Source: a bacterium (lineage in GTDB: Bacteria > Krumholzibacteriota > Krumholzibacteria > LZORAL124-64-63). Taken from it: a DNA stretch of 6,789 nt. Position numbers and translations under genes: made by a program. This document shows, one piece after another, positions 1 through 6,396 of the stretch (the first letter of the stretch is position 1; each line of letters opens with the position of its first letter). The DNA lies in NCBI GenBank assembly GCA_030592025.1, contig JAUUZX010000080.1, forward strand, positions 1 through 6,789, read 5' to 3'. Under the pieces are notes generated by a model. That model was not told where the DNA came from. It searched no databases and was given only the letters and a program-made list of their open reading frames with translations.

Positions 1-990
1 CGTCACGAACTGGGCGTAGAACTTCACGGCCTTGGACACGATGTGGTCCACGCCGATCGCGATCACGGTGCCCTTGGTGTCGGACTCGTCCAGATCCGTG
101 GCGTCGTCGTCCTCGGCATCCGTGTTGTAGTTGGCCATGTAGAAGCTACCCTTGACGTGCCACTTCGGGGCTGCGCGGAACAGGGCTTCCACGCCGAACG
201 TCGTCTGGGAGTAACCTTCCCATGCAGGGTCGGTGCCGGTCATGTCCCAGCCGCCCTCGTCGTCGGAGATGGTCTGGAACAGGGCAGCCACGGCAAACTT
301 GTCGGCGTTGTACTTGGCGCCGAGACGGAAGGCCATGGCAGCATCGGCCCAGAAGACATCATCGCCGACGGTCACGGAGCTACCATGGGCCTCGGACAGA
401 CCCTCGACGGCAGCGCCGAAGAAGAAAGCGTCCTTGGCGTAGTAGGCAGCCAGGCTGTACATCGTCTCTGCGTCGTCGTACATGTCGGCCTGATCCAGCT
501 GGTACGCACCGACGACGCTGAAGCCGTCGTAGTTCGGCGAGGCGTACAGCACGACGTCCTCAACACGACGGTCCCAGCCGAAGGTGGCGTGACGGAAGTC
601 GCCCAGCTCGTCGTAGAAGAACGTGAGCTTGCGGCCCAGGGTCTTGAACGGCGTGTCATGGATACCCCAGAGGACCTTACCGAAGTCGCCCTTGACACCC
701 AGGTAGGTGTTGCGGTTGGCGAGGTCAGTGAAGGAGCCATTCTGGGCCATGTTGATGGCGTTCTCGAACTGCCAGATCATGGTGAAGTTGTCGTTCAGTT
801 CCTTCGCGCCCTTGAAGCCGAAGCGCGAGGTGTTGCTGGCCATGAAGAGGCCGGCCTCGTCGGAATCGCTCAGGTAGTCGATCGAGCTGTGCAGCTTGCC
901 GTAAAACGTCCAGTCGGCGTCGCCGGCCAGGGCCGCGCCCGCGGCCGTGACGACCAGCAGGACCATCAGCGTGGTGAGCAGGTTCTTCAT
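1..990 (-). CDS. Outer-membrane porin (general porin, Porin_4-like), C-terminus cut by window edge
   Basis: This is a beta-barrel porin that would form a diffusion channel for small solutes in the outer membrane. The frame is open from the ATG at 988-990 to base 1, giving 330 residues without a stop. General porins usually have about 350-420, so only the last strands are missing. Residues 1-22 form a Sec signal peptide (MKNLL, a hydrophobic core, cleavage after ALA). The mature part opens with WTFYGKLHSSIDYL (27-40), then SRFGFKGAKEL (55-65) and NTYLGVKGDFGKVLWG (94-109), the order seen in gram-negative general porins. Residues after about 110 (HDTPFKTLGRKL) match the usual position of the inward-folded constriction loop. 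An acidic stretch, DAEDDDATDLDESD (291-304), is probably an extracellular loop. An AAGGAGG ribosome site lies nine bases upstream and fixes the start. The gene is separated from the next minus-strand gene by 521 bases, so it is probably transcribed alone. The solute is not predictable. Confidence 0.9.
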   Translation of the reverse strand, partial: MKNLLTTLMVLLVVTAAGAALAGDADWTFYGKLHSSIDYLSDSDEAGLFMASNTSRFGFKGAKELNDNFTMIWQFENAINMAQNGSFTDLANRNTYLGVKGDFGKVLWGIHDTPFKTLGRKLTFFYDELGDFRHATFGWDRRVEDVVLYASPNYDGFSVVGAYQLDQADMYDDAETMYSLAAYYAKDAFFFGAAVEGLSEAHGSSVTVGDDVFWADAAMAFRLGAKYNADKFAVAALFQTISDDEGGWDMTGTDPAWEGYSQTTFGVEALFRAAPKWHVKGSFYMANYNTDAEDDDATDLDESDTKGTVIAIGVDHIVSKAVKFYAQFVT

Positions 991-999
991 TGGGTTGGA

Positions 1000-1006
1000 C
1001 CTCCTT
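1000..1006 (-). promoter_or_regulatory. Strong Shine-Dalgarno of the porin
   Basis: On the minus strand AAGGAGG is followed by nine bases and then the porin ATG. It is the strongest ribosome binding site in the window, which fits an abundant outer-membrane protein and supports the chosen start. Confidence 0.85.
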
Positions 1007-1057
1007 GAAATCCACTCGGGTACTTCCCGGTGACCTAGTCGCCCGGGACTCTTTCGA

Positions 1058-1073
1058 GCTTCCCGTAGGAAGC
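1058..1073 (-). other. Hairpin with UACG tetraloop in the porin leader
   Basis: On the minus strand GCTTCC-TACG-GGAAGC forms a perfect 6-bp stem. The C(UACG)G loop belongs to the exceptionally stable UNCG tetraloop class only in this orientation, which suggests function in the porin-sense transcript. No T-tract follows, so it is not an intrinsic terminator. Confidence 0.5.
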
Positions 1074-1210
1074 GTCGCAATCATCCCAGCGGACCACATT
1101 GCCCGCGAGACAACTCGGACGCCACCCCGTGTGGTGGCAATTCTCCCTGATTCAGGCGCGTTCCCAACCCCGGCTTCCACATCCCGTTGCTGCACAAACG
1201 CGCGCCTTGA

Positions 1211-1229
1211 CCACCCGACAGGCGGGTGG
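1211..1229 (-). other. 7-bp hairpin in the porin leader
   Basis: CCACCCG and CGGGTGG flank a 5-base loop as a perfect inverted repeat. There is no T-tract on either side. It could be an RNA stem of the leader or a chance GC-rich inverted repeat. Confidence 0.4.
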
Positions 1230-1326
1230 ACTCAGCACGTTCTCGTTTGGTCAGCGTCAGTCTGCATCTGCCTCGTACCAACTGCAGCGGCTCTCGTTGT
1301 CGAAAGACTACCCGTCGGCCGGTCGG

Positions 1327-1344
1327 GGTCGTGCGAACACGACC
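1327..1344 (-). other. 7-bp hairpin with UUCG loop at the predicted porin mRNA 5' end
   Basis: On the minus strand GGTCGTG-TTCG-CACGACC is a perfect 7-bp stem with a UUCG loop. It is closed by G-C rather than the most stable C-G. It would begin about eight bases after the predicted transcription start, a position where 5' stem-loops often protect an mRNA. No T-tract follows. Confidence 0.45.
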
Positions 1345-1358
1345 TGTGCCCAGACGCC

Positions 1359-1386
1359 ATTTTGCGGATTCACAAGAACATGTCAA
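1359..1386 (-). promoter_or_regulatory. Predicted sigma70-type promoter for the porin
   Basis: On the minus strand a perfect -35 TTGACA (1381-1386) is followed by 16 bases and CAAAAT (1359-1364), which matches TATAAT at four of six positions including the key A2 and T6. Transcription would start near 1352. It is the best match to a housekeeping promoter between the hydrolase and the porin. Whether this phylum's sigma factor reads the same consensus is assumed. Confidence 0.5.
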
Positions 1387-1511
1387 CAGGTTCTTTGAAC
1401 ATAGTCATCCGCTACAGCGGCGCCGGACTTTGCATTGACCGCAAAATAATCGACGGTAGGTCGGGCAAGCGCAAATGTTTTCTACCGACCGGGTGCGGGG
1501 CCCGTGGGTTC
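1387..1511. other. Non-coding stretch between hydrolase stop and porin promoter
   Basis: I see no gene here. The stretch is locally AT-richer than its surroundings (around 1428-1450 and 1470-1482). It holds small inverted repeats: CCGC-TACA-GCGG at 1409-1420, the 8-bp palindrome CGGCGCCG at 1419-1426, and TTTGC/GCAAA around a 7-base spacer at 1429-1445. Its right part may hold the hydrolase terminator. Confidence 0.5.
1443..1490 (-). terminator. Possible weak intrinsic terminator of the hydrolase gene
   Basis: About 20 bases past the stop, the minus strand can pair CGGTAG (1482-1487) with CTACCG (1454-1459), or alternatively GGTCGG (1485-1490) with CCGACC (1459-1464). An AT-rich TCGATTATTTT tail follows. 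The stem is only 6 bp and the loop about 20 bases, so this is a weak candidate. Confidence 0.25.
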
Positions 1512-2594
1512 CTACTTGGTGAGCACCATCCGGCCCCGGTCTTCGGCTGCCCCGGCGCGGACCCGATAGAGGTAAACGCCGCTACCCACGGCGCGCCCCT
1601 GGTGGTCGCGGCCGTCCCAGGGCACGCCTTGGTCACCGGCGGCGACCGTGCGGTCCAGCAGGGTCGCCACGAACCGGCCGCGCAGATCGAAGACCTGCAC
1701 CAGCGCGGGCTGCGCGGTGTCGACGGAGAAGCGGATGGTCGTGGAAGGATTGAAGGGGTTGGGGTAGTTGCCCATGAGGCGGAGGGGGGTCGGGGTGTCG
1801 TGGACGGCCGAGGGGGTCGCGACCAGCCAGGCCAGGAAATCGACGAAGACAGGCCCGACGGTCTGGTTGGCCAGCTCGTTGGGGTGGGAGTCGATGACCG
1901 TGCCCCCGCGCTCGTACTCCTGGCGCAGGCGGTTGGCGTGGACCGAGCCGTCGTCCGGGTGGGCCATGAGGGTGTAGAGGTCGAAGAAGCGCAGGTTGGC
2001 GTGGCCCGCCAGGAATTCGTCGCTGCCCAGCCAGGTGGCGTAGGCCCGGGCGCGCGCTGCGTCGTCGTCGTCCGTCAGCAGGTCCAGCAGGGGAGGTGGC
2101 GTCATGATGACGAAGATCTTGGACGGGTGCTGGTCGAGCACGTCGCGGATCTCGCGGTACCAGGTCTTGTACTGCTCGAGTTCCTCGTCGCTGCCGATGG
2201 ACATGGTCGGGTAGTAGCACGATTTGAAGGCGATGATGTCGAACCGCGCGAGGATGGAGTCGCGCGCGGCGTTGGCGGTGGTCCACAGGGTGTGGAGCCC
2301 GGCGGGGTCGGTGTTGTCGTTGGGGATCTCGAACGAGTAGCCGAGGCGATCGCCCGCGGTGTCGGACAGGCCGATCGAGTTGTAGTCGTGGTCCCACAGG
2401 ACGAGGTCCAGGCTCTTGGTGGCGTTGGCCTGATCCATGTGCAGACGGACGTCACCCTCCTGGATCAGGTTGCGGCCCGTGGAGTGGTGGATGAACAGGA
2501 CGCGTTGCCCGGCGGCGTGGGCCATCGTGGGCAGCGTCAGGACAGCGAGGGCCATGACGGCGAGCAGGCGGGCATGGCGTGTGATGCTGGGCAT
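1512..2594 (-). CDS. Secreted SGNH-like hydrolase with C-terminal Por/FlgD-type sorting domain
   Basis: This 360-residue protein is probably an exported ester- or acyl-hydrolase; its substrate cannot be told. Residues 1-27 are a signal peptide ending AHA. The catalytic part (about 30-260) starts with VLFIHHSTG (32-40), where S38 sits after the first strand like the nucleophile of GDSL/SGNH enzymes. It ends with VIDSHPNELANQ (233-244), resembling the Asp-His block (D235, H237). The usual GDS is HHS, and the spacing is DxH rather than DxxH, so the SGNH assignment is tentative. FVIMTPPPLL (161-170) looks like a core strand. Residues 270-360 form a small Ig-like sorting domain: NYPNPFNPST (276-285), a WDGRD turn (326-330) and GVYLYRVRAG (339-348). 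This tail occurs on type IX-secreted or surface proteins of FCB-group bacteria. The ATG at 2592-2594 has only a modest AAGGGG upstream, but the signal peptide supports it. Confidence 0.8.
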   Translation of the reverse strand: MPSITRHARLLAVMALAVLTLPTMAHAAGQRVLFIHHSTGRNLIQEGDVRLHMDQANATKSLDLVLWDHDYNSIGLSDTAGDRLGYSFEIPNDNTDPAGLHTLWTTANAARDSILARFDIIAFKSCYYPTMSIGSDEELEQYKTWYREIRDVLDQHPSKIFVIMTPPPLLDLLTDDDDAARARAYATWLGSDEFLAGHANLRFFDLYTLMAHPDDGSVHANRLRQEYERGGTVIDSHPNELANQTVGPVFVDFLAWLVATPSAVHDTPTPLRLMGNYPNPFNPSTTIRFSVDTAQPALVQVFDLRGRFVATLLDRTVAAGDQGVPWDGRDHQGRAVGSGVYLYRVRAGAAEDRGRMVLTK

Positions 2595-2604
2595 TCTTCA
2601 GTTT

Positions 2605-2610
2605 CCCCTT
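2605..2610 (-). promoter_or_regulatory. Weak ribosome binding site of the hydrolase
   Basis: AAGGGG lies ten bases upstream of the hydrolase ATG on the minus strand. The match to the anti-Shine-Dalgarno is imperfect and the spacing slightly long, suggesting moderate translation. The ATG is supported mainly by the signal peptide that follows it. Confidence 0.4.
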
Positions 2611-2657
2611 GGTCCCCCGTGAATCGTTCTGCAACAGGTCGAAGCCGCCACCGCAAG

Positions 2658-2687
2658 TCGAGGACCACGGCACCGCCATGGCCTCGA
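2658..2687 (-). other. 13-pair hairpin in the hydrolase 5' leader
   Basis: On the minus strand TCGAGG (2687-2682) pairs with CCTCGA (2663-2658). After one bulged base (2664), CCATGGC (2681-2675) pairs with GCCGTGG (2671-2665) around a 3-base GGT loop. Position 2678 with 2668 is a U-G wobble on the minus strand but a C-A mismatch on the plus strand, so only the hydrolase-sense RNA pairs throughout. No T-tract follows, so it is not an intrinsic terminator. It ends about 64 bases before the start codon and could affect mRNA stability or bind a regulator. Confidence 0.55.
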
Positions 2688-2768
2688 GAATGTCCTTGCG
2701 TATCCCCGCGCTCCGGCGACTCTCTTCTGAGGGAGGGGCCCGAAGGTCGGGGGGCGAAATCGGAGGCA

Positions 2769-2774
2769 TATAAT
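2769..2774 (+). promoter_or_regulatory. Perfect -10 element (TATAAT) facing the M14 peptidase
   Basis: TATAAT lies about 108 bases upstream of the peptidase start, giving a leader of about 100 bases. No -35 match is present 16-18 bases upstream (GTCGGG at the 17-base position), and there is no TG extension. The promoter may be weak or activator-dependent. It overlaps the opposing -10 element of the hydrolase. Confidence 0.45.
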
Positions 2775-2798
2775 AGTGTTTCTTCGCGCCGAATGCAA
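2770..2798 (-). promoter_or_regulatory. Predicted promoter for the SGNH-like hydrolase
   Basis: On the minus strand TTGCAT (2793-2798), 17 bases and TATTAT (2770-2775, five of six) form a sigma70-like promoter with ideal spacing. The -35 matches only three of six positions. The start would be near 2763, giving a leader of about 170 bases that contains the hairpin at 2658-2687. Confidence 0.45.
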
Positions 2799-2865
2799 TT
2801 TGGTGCGCGGCAAGAAGCAATGGGTTGATTATTTGCTTTCATAACGCGTTGCGGCTCTGTGAAGT

Positions 2866-2871
2866 AGAGGA
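2866..2871 (+). promoter_or_regulatory. Ribosome binding site deciding the peptidase start
   Basis: AGAGGA lies ten bases upstream of the ATG at 2882. No comparable motif precedes the upstream in-frame TTG at 2825. Another ATG at 2872 is out of frame. Confidence 0.5.
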
Positions 2872-2881
2872 ATGGGTAGGT

Positions 2882-4663
2882 ATGGTGCGGGTAATCATTA
2901 TCGCGGGCGCCCTGATGGTGATGACGGGGACCGTGGCCGCCGTCGAGACCCCCTTCGAGGCTTCCGGTGGCCGGCGCACACCGCGCTACGACGAGACCGT
3001 CGCCTGGTGCCGGGACCTGGCCGCGTCGTCCCCCATCCTTCAGGCCACGACCTTTGGCACCAGCCCCCAGGGTCGGGACCTGCCCCTGGTGGTGGCCGAC
3101 CTCGACGGCGCTTTCACCCCGGGAGCGAACCCGGAGCGCACCGTCGTGCTGGTGCAGGCCTGCAGCCACGCCGGCGAGAGTTGCGGCAAGGACGCCGGCA
3201 TGCTCCTGCTGCGGGACCTGGCCGCCGACCCGGCCTACGCGCGCAGTTTGCTGGACAGGGTGACGCTGCTCTTCATCCCCATCTTCAACGTGGACGGTCA
3301 CGAGCGCTTCTCGCCCTACGGCCGCGTCAACCAGAACGGCCCCGTCGAGATGGGCTGGCGGGTAACCGCGCAGAACCTGAACCTGAATCGGGACTTCCTC
3401 AAGGCCGACACCCCCGAGATGCAGGCCTGGCTCGCGCTGTTCAACGCCTGGCTGCCGGAGTTCTTCATCGACATCCACTCCACCGACGGCGCCGACTACC
3501 AGTACGCCCTGACCTACAGCCTCGAGACCCACGGCAACCTGGACCCGGGGCTGACCGACTGGACCCTGGGCTACGAGGCGGCCATGCACGAGCAGCTCGC
3601 CGCCGACGGTTTCCCCATGTTCCCCTACGTGAGCTTCCGGAACCGGCACGACCCCCGCAGCGGCCTGCGCACCTGGGTGGCCGGCCCCCGCTTCAGCCAG
3701 GGCTACGCCGCGCTCCAGAATCGGGCGGGCCTGCTCATCGAGACCCACATGCTCAAGGATTACCCCACCCGGGTCGCGGCGGCGGACAAACTCGTGCGCC
3801 GCACCCTGGAATGGCTCGTCCGGGACGGCGGCGAGCTGCGCCGGCTGTCCCTCGAAGCCGACGAGCGGACGGCTGCCCCCGCGTTCCGCACCGCACCGTT
3901 CCCCCTGCGCTTCGCCGAGGTCGACACGCCCCGCACTGTCGATTTCGCCGGTGTGGGCTACGATATGGTCACCAGCGAGATCACCGGCGGGGAGTTCGCG
4001 CGCTTCGACGGCGGCCCGACGACCATGACCGTGCCGTGGTGGGACCGCCACGTGCCGTCGGTCACGGCGAATCTGCCCGCGGCGTACCTGGTGCCGCCCG
4101 AATGGACCGAGGTGATCGACCGCCTCGACGATCACGGGGTGACGTACCGGCGTCTGGATGTGGCGACGGAAGTGGCGGTGCGCACGTGGCGATTCGAGGA
4201 CCCCAAGTGGCGACAACGTCCCTACGAGGGACGCCACACGGTGAGCTTCATCGCGGCGCCCCTCACCGAGACGCGGGTTTTCCCGGCGGGCACGGTCGTC
4301 GTCGGCCTGGAGCAGCGGGCGGCCCGGGTCGCGGCCCACCTGCTCGAGCCCGAGGGCCCGGACGCCCTGGTTCAGTGGGGGTTCTTCGACGCCGTCTTCG
4401 AGCGGGTGGAGTACGTGGAGTCCTACGTTATCGAGGCCATGATCCCGCAGCTGCTGGCCGAGCACCCGGAGTGGGTCGACGAACTGGAGGCCCGCAAGGC
4501 GGTCGACCCGGAGTTTGCGGCCGACCCGGAATTCGCTGACGATCCCTGGGCCATCCGCGCCTGGTTCTACGAGCGCACCCCCTGGTACGACCAGCGCGTC
4601 GGCATCTATCCAGTGGGTTGCGTGGACGACGCCGACGACCTGGCGGCGCTGCCCCTGCGCTAG
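2882..4663 (+). CDS. Secreted M14-family zinc carboxypeptidase
   Basis: This is a metallopeptidase expected to trim C-terminal residues from peptides or cleave amide bonds in the periplasm or outside the cell. I chose the ATG at 2882 (593 residues) because a signal peptide starts there (hydrophobic residues 2-20, cleavage near VAA/VETPF) and AGAGGA lies ten bases upstream. The frame opens further upstream at a TTG (2825), but that would add 19 polar residues before the signal. Zinc ligands are H96 and E99 (CSHAGES) and H199 (FIDIHSTDG). N169-R170 (NLNRDF) is the substrate-carboxylate site and E287 (LLIETHMLKDY) the catalytic glutamate, so the site looks complete. Residues from about 320 to 593 match the long C-terminal region of Bacteroidetes-type M14 peptidases by general style (YLVPPEW, LLEPEGPD, RVGIYPV). 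A short DPEFA repeat sits near the end. It is divergent from the hydrolase. Confidence 0.9.
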   Translation: MVRVIIIAGALMVMTGTVAAVETPFEASGGRRTPRYDETVAWCRDLAASSPILQATTFGTSPQGRDLPLVVADLDGAFTPGANPERTVVLVQACSHAGESCGKDAGMLLLRDLAADPAYARSLLDRVTLLFIPIFNVDGHERFSPYGRVNQNGPVEMGWRVTAQNLNLNRDFLKADTPEMQAWLALFNAWLPEFFIDIHSTDGADYQYALTYSLETHGNLDPGLTDWTLGYEAAMHEQLAADGFPMFPYVSFRNRHDPRSGLRTWVAGPRFSQGYAALQNRAGLLIETHMLKDYPTRVAAADKLVRRTLEWLVRDGGELRRLSLEADERTAAPAFRTAPFPLRFAEVDTPRTVDFAGVGYDMVTSEITGGEFARFDGGPTTMTVPWWDRHVPSVTANLPAAYLVPPEWTEVIDRLDDHGVTYRRLDVATEVAVRTWRFEDPKWRQRPYEGRHTVSFIAAPLTETRVFPAGTVVVGLEQRAARVAAHLLEPEGPDALVQWGFFDAVFERVEYVESYVIEAMIPQLLAEHPEWVDELEARKAVDPEFAADPEFADDPWAIRAWFYERTPWYDQRVGIYPVGCVDDADDLAALPLR

Positions 4664-4687
4664 TTGGTTGGTGAGGACCCGCGCTAG
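4657..4687. repeat. Duplicated GCGCTAG holding both convergent stop codons
   Basis: GCGCTAG occurs at 4657-4663, where TAG ends the peptidase, and again at 4681-4687, where CTA is the minus-strand stop of ettA. The 20-base gap between the genes holds no recognisable terminator on either strand. The repeat may be chance. Confidence 0.5.
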
Positions 4688-6363
4688 CCCCGCGTCAACT
4701 TGCGGTACTTGATGCGGTGGGGCTGGTCGGCGTCCACGCCCAGGCGACGCTTGCGGTCGGCCTCGTACTCCGAGTAGTTGCCCTCGTACCAGAACACCTC
4801 GCTGTCGCCCTCGAAGGCCAGCGTGTGGGTGCAGATCCGGTCCAGGAACCAGCGATCATGGCTGACGACCATGAGGCAGCCGCCGAACTCCACCAGGGCG
4901 TCCTCCAGGGCGCGCAGGGTGTCCACGTCCAGGTCGTTGGTGGGCTCATCCAGCAGGATGACGTTGGCGCCGCTCTTGAGCAGCCGGGCCAGGTGCACGC
5001 GGTTGCGCTCGCCGCCGGACAGCGTGCCCACCTTCCGCTGCTGCTCGTGGCCCTTGAAGTTGAAGCCCGAGCAGTAGGCGCGGCTGTTCACCATCACCCC
5101 GCCCAGGTCCAGTTCCTCGGCGCCGCCCGAGATGTTCTCGTAGACGGTCATGTCGGCGTCCAGGTCGTCGCGGGACTGGTCTACGTAGGCCAGTTCGACC
5201 GTCTTGCCGATGATGAGGTCGCCCCCGTCGGGCTGTTCCTCGCCGGTGATCATGCGCATGAGGGTGGTCTTGCCGGCGCCGTTGGGACCCACCACGCCGA
5301 CGATGCCGCCGCGGGGGAGATCGAAGTTGAGGTCGTCGAAGAGGAGCTTGTCGCCGTAGGCCTTGCGCACGCCCTCGGCCTTCACCACGACGTCGCCCAG
5401 GCGCACCCCCACCGGGATGCGGATCTGGGCCGCCGAACGCTGCAGCTCCCGCTCCTCGCTCACCAGTTCCTCGTACTTGGCGACGCGGGCCTTGCTCTTC
5501 TTCTGGCGGGCCTTCTGGGAGGCCTGCACCCACTCGAGCTCCCGTTCGAGGGTCTTCAGACGCTTACTGTCCTTCTTGTCCTGCTCCCGCAGCTTGGCCT
5601 GCTTCTGCTCCAGCCAGGACGAGTAGTTGCCCTCCCAAGGCACGCCGTGGCCCTGGTCCAACTCGAGGATCCAGCCGGTGACGTTGTCCAGGAAGTAGCG
5701 ATCGTGGGTGACCAGCACGACGGTGCCTTCGAACTCGCGCAGATGCCGCTCGAGCCAGGCCACCGACTCGGCGTCCAGGTGGTTGGTGGGCTCGTCCAGC
5801 AGCAGCAGGTCCGGCTTCTGGAGCAGCAGCTTGCATAGGGCCACCCGCCGCACCTCGCCCCCCGAGAGCGTCGAGACGTCCGCGTCCCCCGGGGGACAGC
5901 GCAGGGCGTCCATGGCGATGTCCAGGTGGCGGTCCAGGTCCCAGCCGTCGGCGGAGTCGATCTCGGTCTGCAGGTCACCCATCTCCACCATGAGCTTGTT
6001 CATGGCGTCGTCGTCCATGGGCTCGCACATCTGCATGGAGATCTCGTTGAAGCGGTCGACCTTGGTCTTGAGCTCGCCCAGGGCCTCCTCGACGTTGCCC
6101 TTGACGTCCTTCGCCGGATCGAGCGACGGCTCCTGAGGCAGGTAGCCCACCTTGATGGACGGGTCCGGGAAGGCCTCGCCGATGAAGTCGTCGTCCACGC
6201 CGGCCATGATCTTCAGCAGGGACGACTTGCCCGAGCCGTTAAGGCCGATGACGCCGATCTTCGCGCCCGGGTAGAAGGACAGCCAGATGCCCTTGAGGAT
6301 CTCCCGCCCCGGGGGCACGACCTTCTTCAGGCCCTTCATGGTGAAGATGTACTGCTGCGCCAT
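4684..6363 (-). CDS. ettA: EttA, energy-dependent translational throttle ABC-F ATPase
   Basis: EttA is a cytosolic ABC-F protein that binds the ribosomal E site and, according to ATP/ADP level, gates formation of the first peptide bond. It has no membrane domain. At 559 residues it is almost the length of E. coli EttA (555). The first ATPase has Walker [10 protein letters not shown] (40-48), signature LSGGE (166-170), Walker [10 protein letters not shown] (186-194, catalytic E191) and switch H220. An insertion at about 95-145, inside this domain, corresponds to the arm that contacts the ribosome. A charged coiled linker (about 250-320, rich in K, R and E) precedes the second ATPase: Walker [10 protein letters not shown] (359-367), LSGGE (449-453 region), DEPTND with E473, H502. 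All catalytic residues are present. The C-terminus ([11 protein letters not shown]) is EttA-like. GAGG lies seven bases before the ATG. A different ABC-F subfamily is unlikely given the length and the arm. Confidence 0.95.
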   Translation of the reverse strand: MAQQYIFTMKGLKKVVPPGREILKGIWLSFYPGAKIGVIGLNGSGKSSLLKIMAGVDDDFIGEAFPDPSIKVGYLPQEPSLDPAKDVKGNVEEALGELKTKVDRFNEISMQMCEPMDDDAMNKLMVEMGDLQTEIDSADGWDLDRHLDIAMDALRCPPGDADVSTLSGGEVRRVALCKLLLQKPDLLLLDEPTNHLDAESVAWLERHLREFEGTVVLVTHDRYFLDNVTGWILELDQGHGVPWEGNYSSWLEQKQAKLREQDKKDSKRLKTLERELEWVQASQKARQKKSKARVAKYEELVSEERELQRSAAQIRIPVGVRLGDVVVKAEGVRKAYGDKLLFDDLNFDLPRGGIVGVVGPNGAGKTTLMRMITGEEQPDGGDLIIGKTVELAYVDQSRDDLDADMTVYENISGGAEELDLGGVMVNSRAYCSGFNFKGHEQQRKVGTLSGGERNRVHLARLLKSGANVILLDEPTNDLDVDTLRALEDALVEFGGCLMVVSHDRWFLDRICTHTLAFEGDSEVFWYEGNYSEYEADRKRRLGVDADQPHRIKYRKLTRG

Positions 6364-6396
6364 GCTCCGACCTCGCGTCCTGTTCGTGGTTCACGT

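Larger units (their letters stand above)
991..1352 (-). promoter_or_regulatory. Predicted long, hairpin-rich 5' leader of the porin
   Basis: If transcription starts from the promoter at 1359-1386, the porin mRNA carries a leader of about 360 bases. In this stretch I see perfect minus-strand hairpins at 1327-1344 (7 bp, UUCG loop), 1211-1229 (7 bp, 5-base loop), 1121-1138 (6 bp, 6-base loop) and 1058-1073 (6 bp, UACG loop closed by C-G). Near the ribosome site, CCCGG/CCGGG (around 1026-1047) and CGGG/CCCG (around 1017-1029) share bases and exclude each other. An 11-bp palindrome CCTGATTCAGG lies at 1146-1156. No open frame here resembles a protein. Short stems are common by chance in GC-rich DNA, so a structured leader or separate small RNA is a proposal. 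I recognise no known RNA family. Confidence 0.4.

Noticed and set aside
43..1008. Plus-strand open frame (321 codons) opposite the porin
   Set aside because: The porin frame on the minus strand has a signal peptide, porin motifs and a strong ribosome site. The plus frame has none of these.
1327..1344. Intrinsic terminator at the perfect UUCG-loop hairpin
   Set aside because: No T-tract follows the stem on either strand.
1081..1386. Minus-strand open frame of 101 codons in the porin leader
   Set aside because: Its first codon is the TTG of the predicted -35 box. It has no ribosome site, is rich in Arg and Gly, resembles nothing known, and has no good internal start.
1433..1450. Plus-strand promoter-like TTGACC with nearby AAAATAAT
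   Set aside because: The spacing is far too short, and no plus-strand gene lies downstream for about 1.4 kb.
991..1511. Known structured RNA (RNase P, tmRNA, 6S) or tRNA in the long intergenic region
   Set aside because: I found none of the hallmark conserved sequences and no cloverleaf with a T-loop on either strand.
2598..2813. Possible leader peptide ending four bases before the hydrolase ATG
   Set aside because: The spacing hints at translational coupling, but the frame begins upstream of the predicted transcript start, lacks a ribosome site and is an arginine-rich sequence with no recognisable pattern.
990..2828. Long plus-strand open frame (612 codons) antisense to the hydrolase
   Set aside because: It starts at the porin leader, has no ribosome site, has low-complexity Val/Gly/Arg composition and mirrors the hydrolase codons. 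The minus strand carries a signal peptide and recognisable domains.
2537..4465. Long minus-strand open frame (642 codons) antisense to the M14 peptidase
   Set aside because: It is a GC-rich mirror frame. The plus strand has a complete M14 active site and signal peptide.
4717..5838. Long plus-strand open frame (373 codons) antisense to ettA
   Set aside because: Its repetitive Val/Ala/Leu/Gly/His/Gln composition is typical of the complement of a GC-rich gene. EttA on the other strand is unambiguous.
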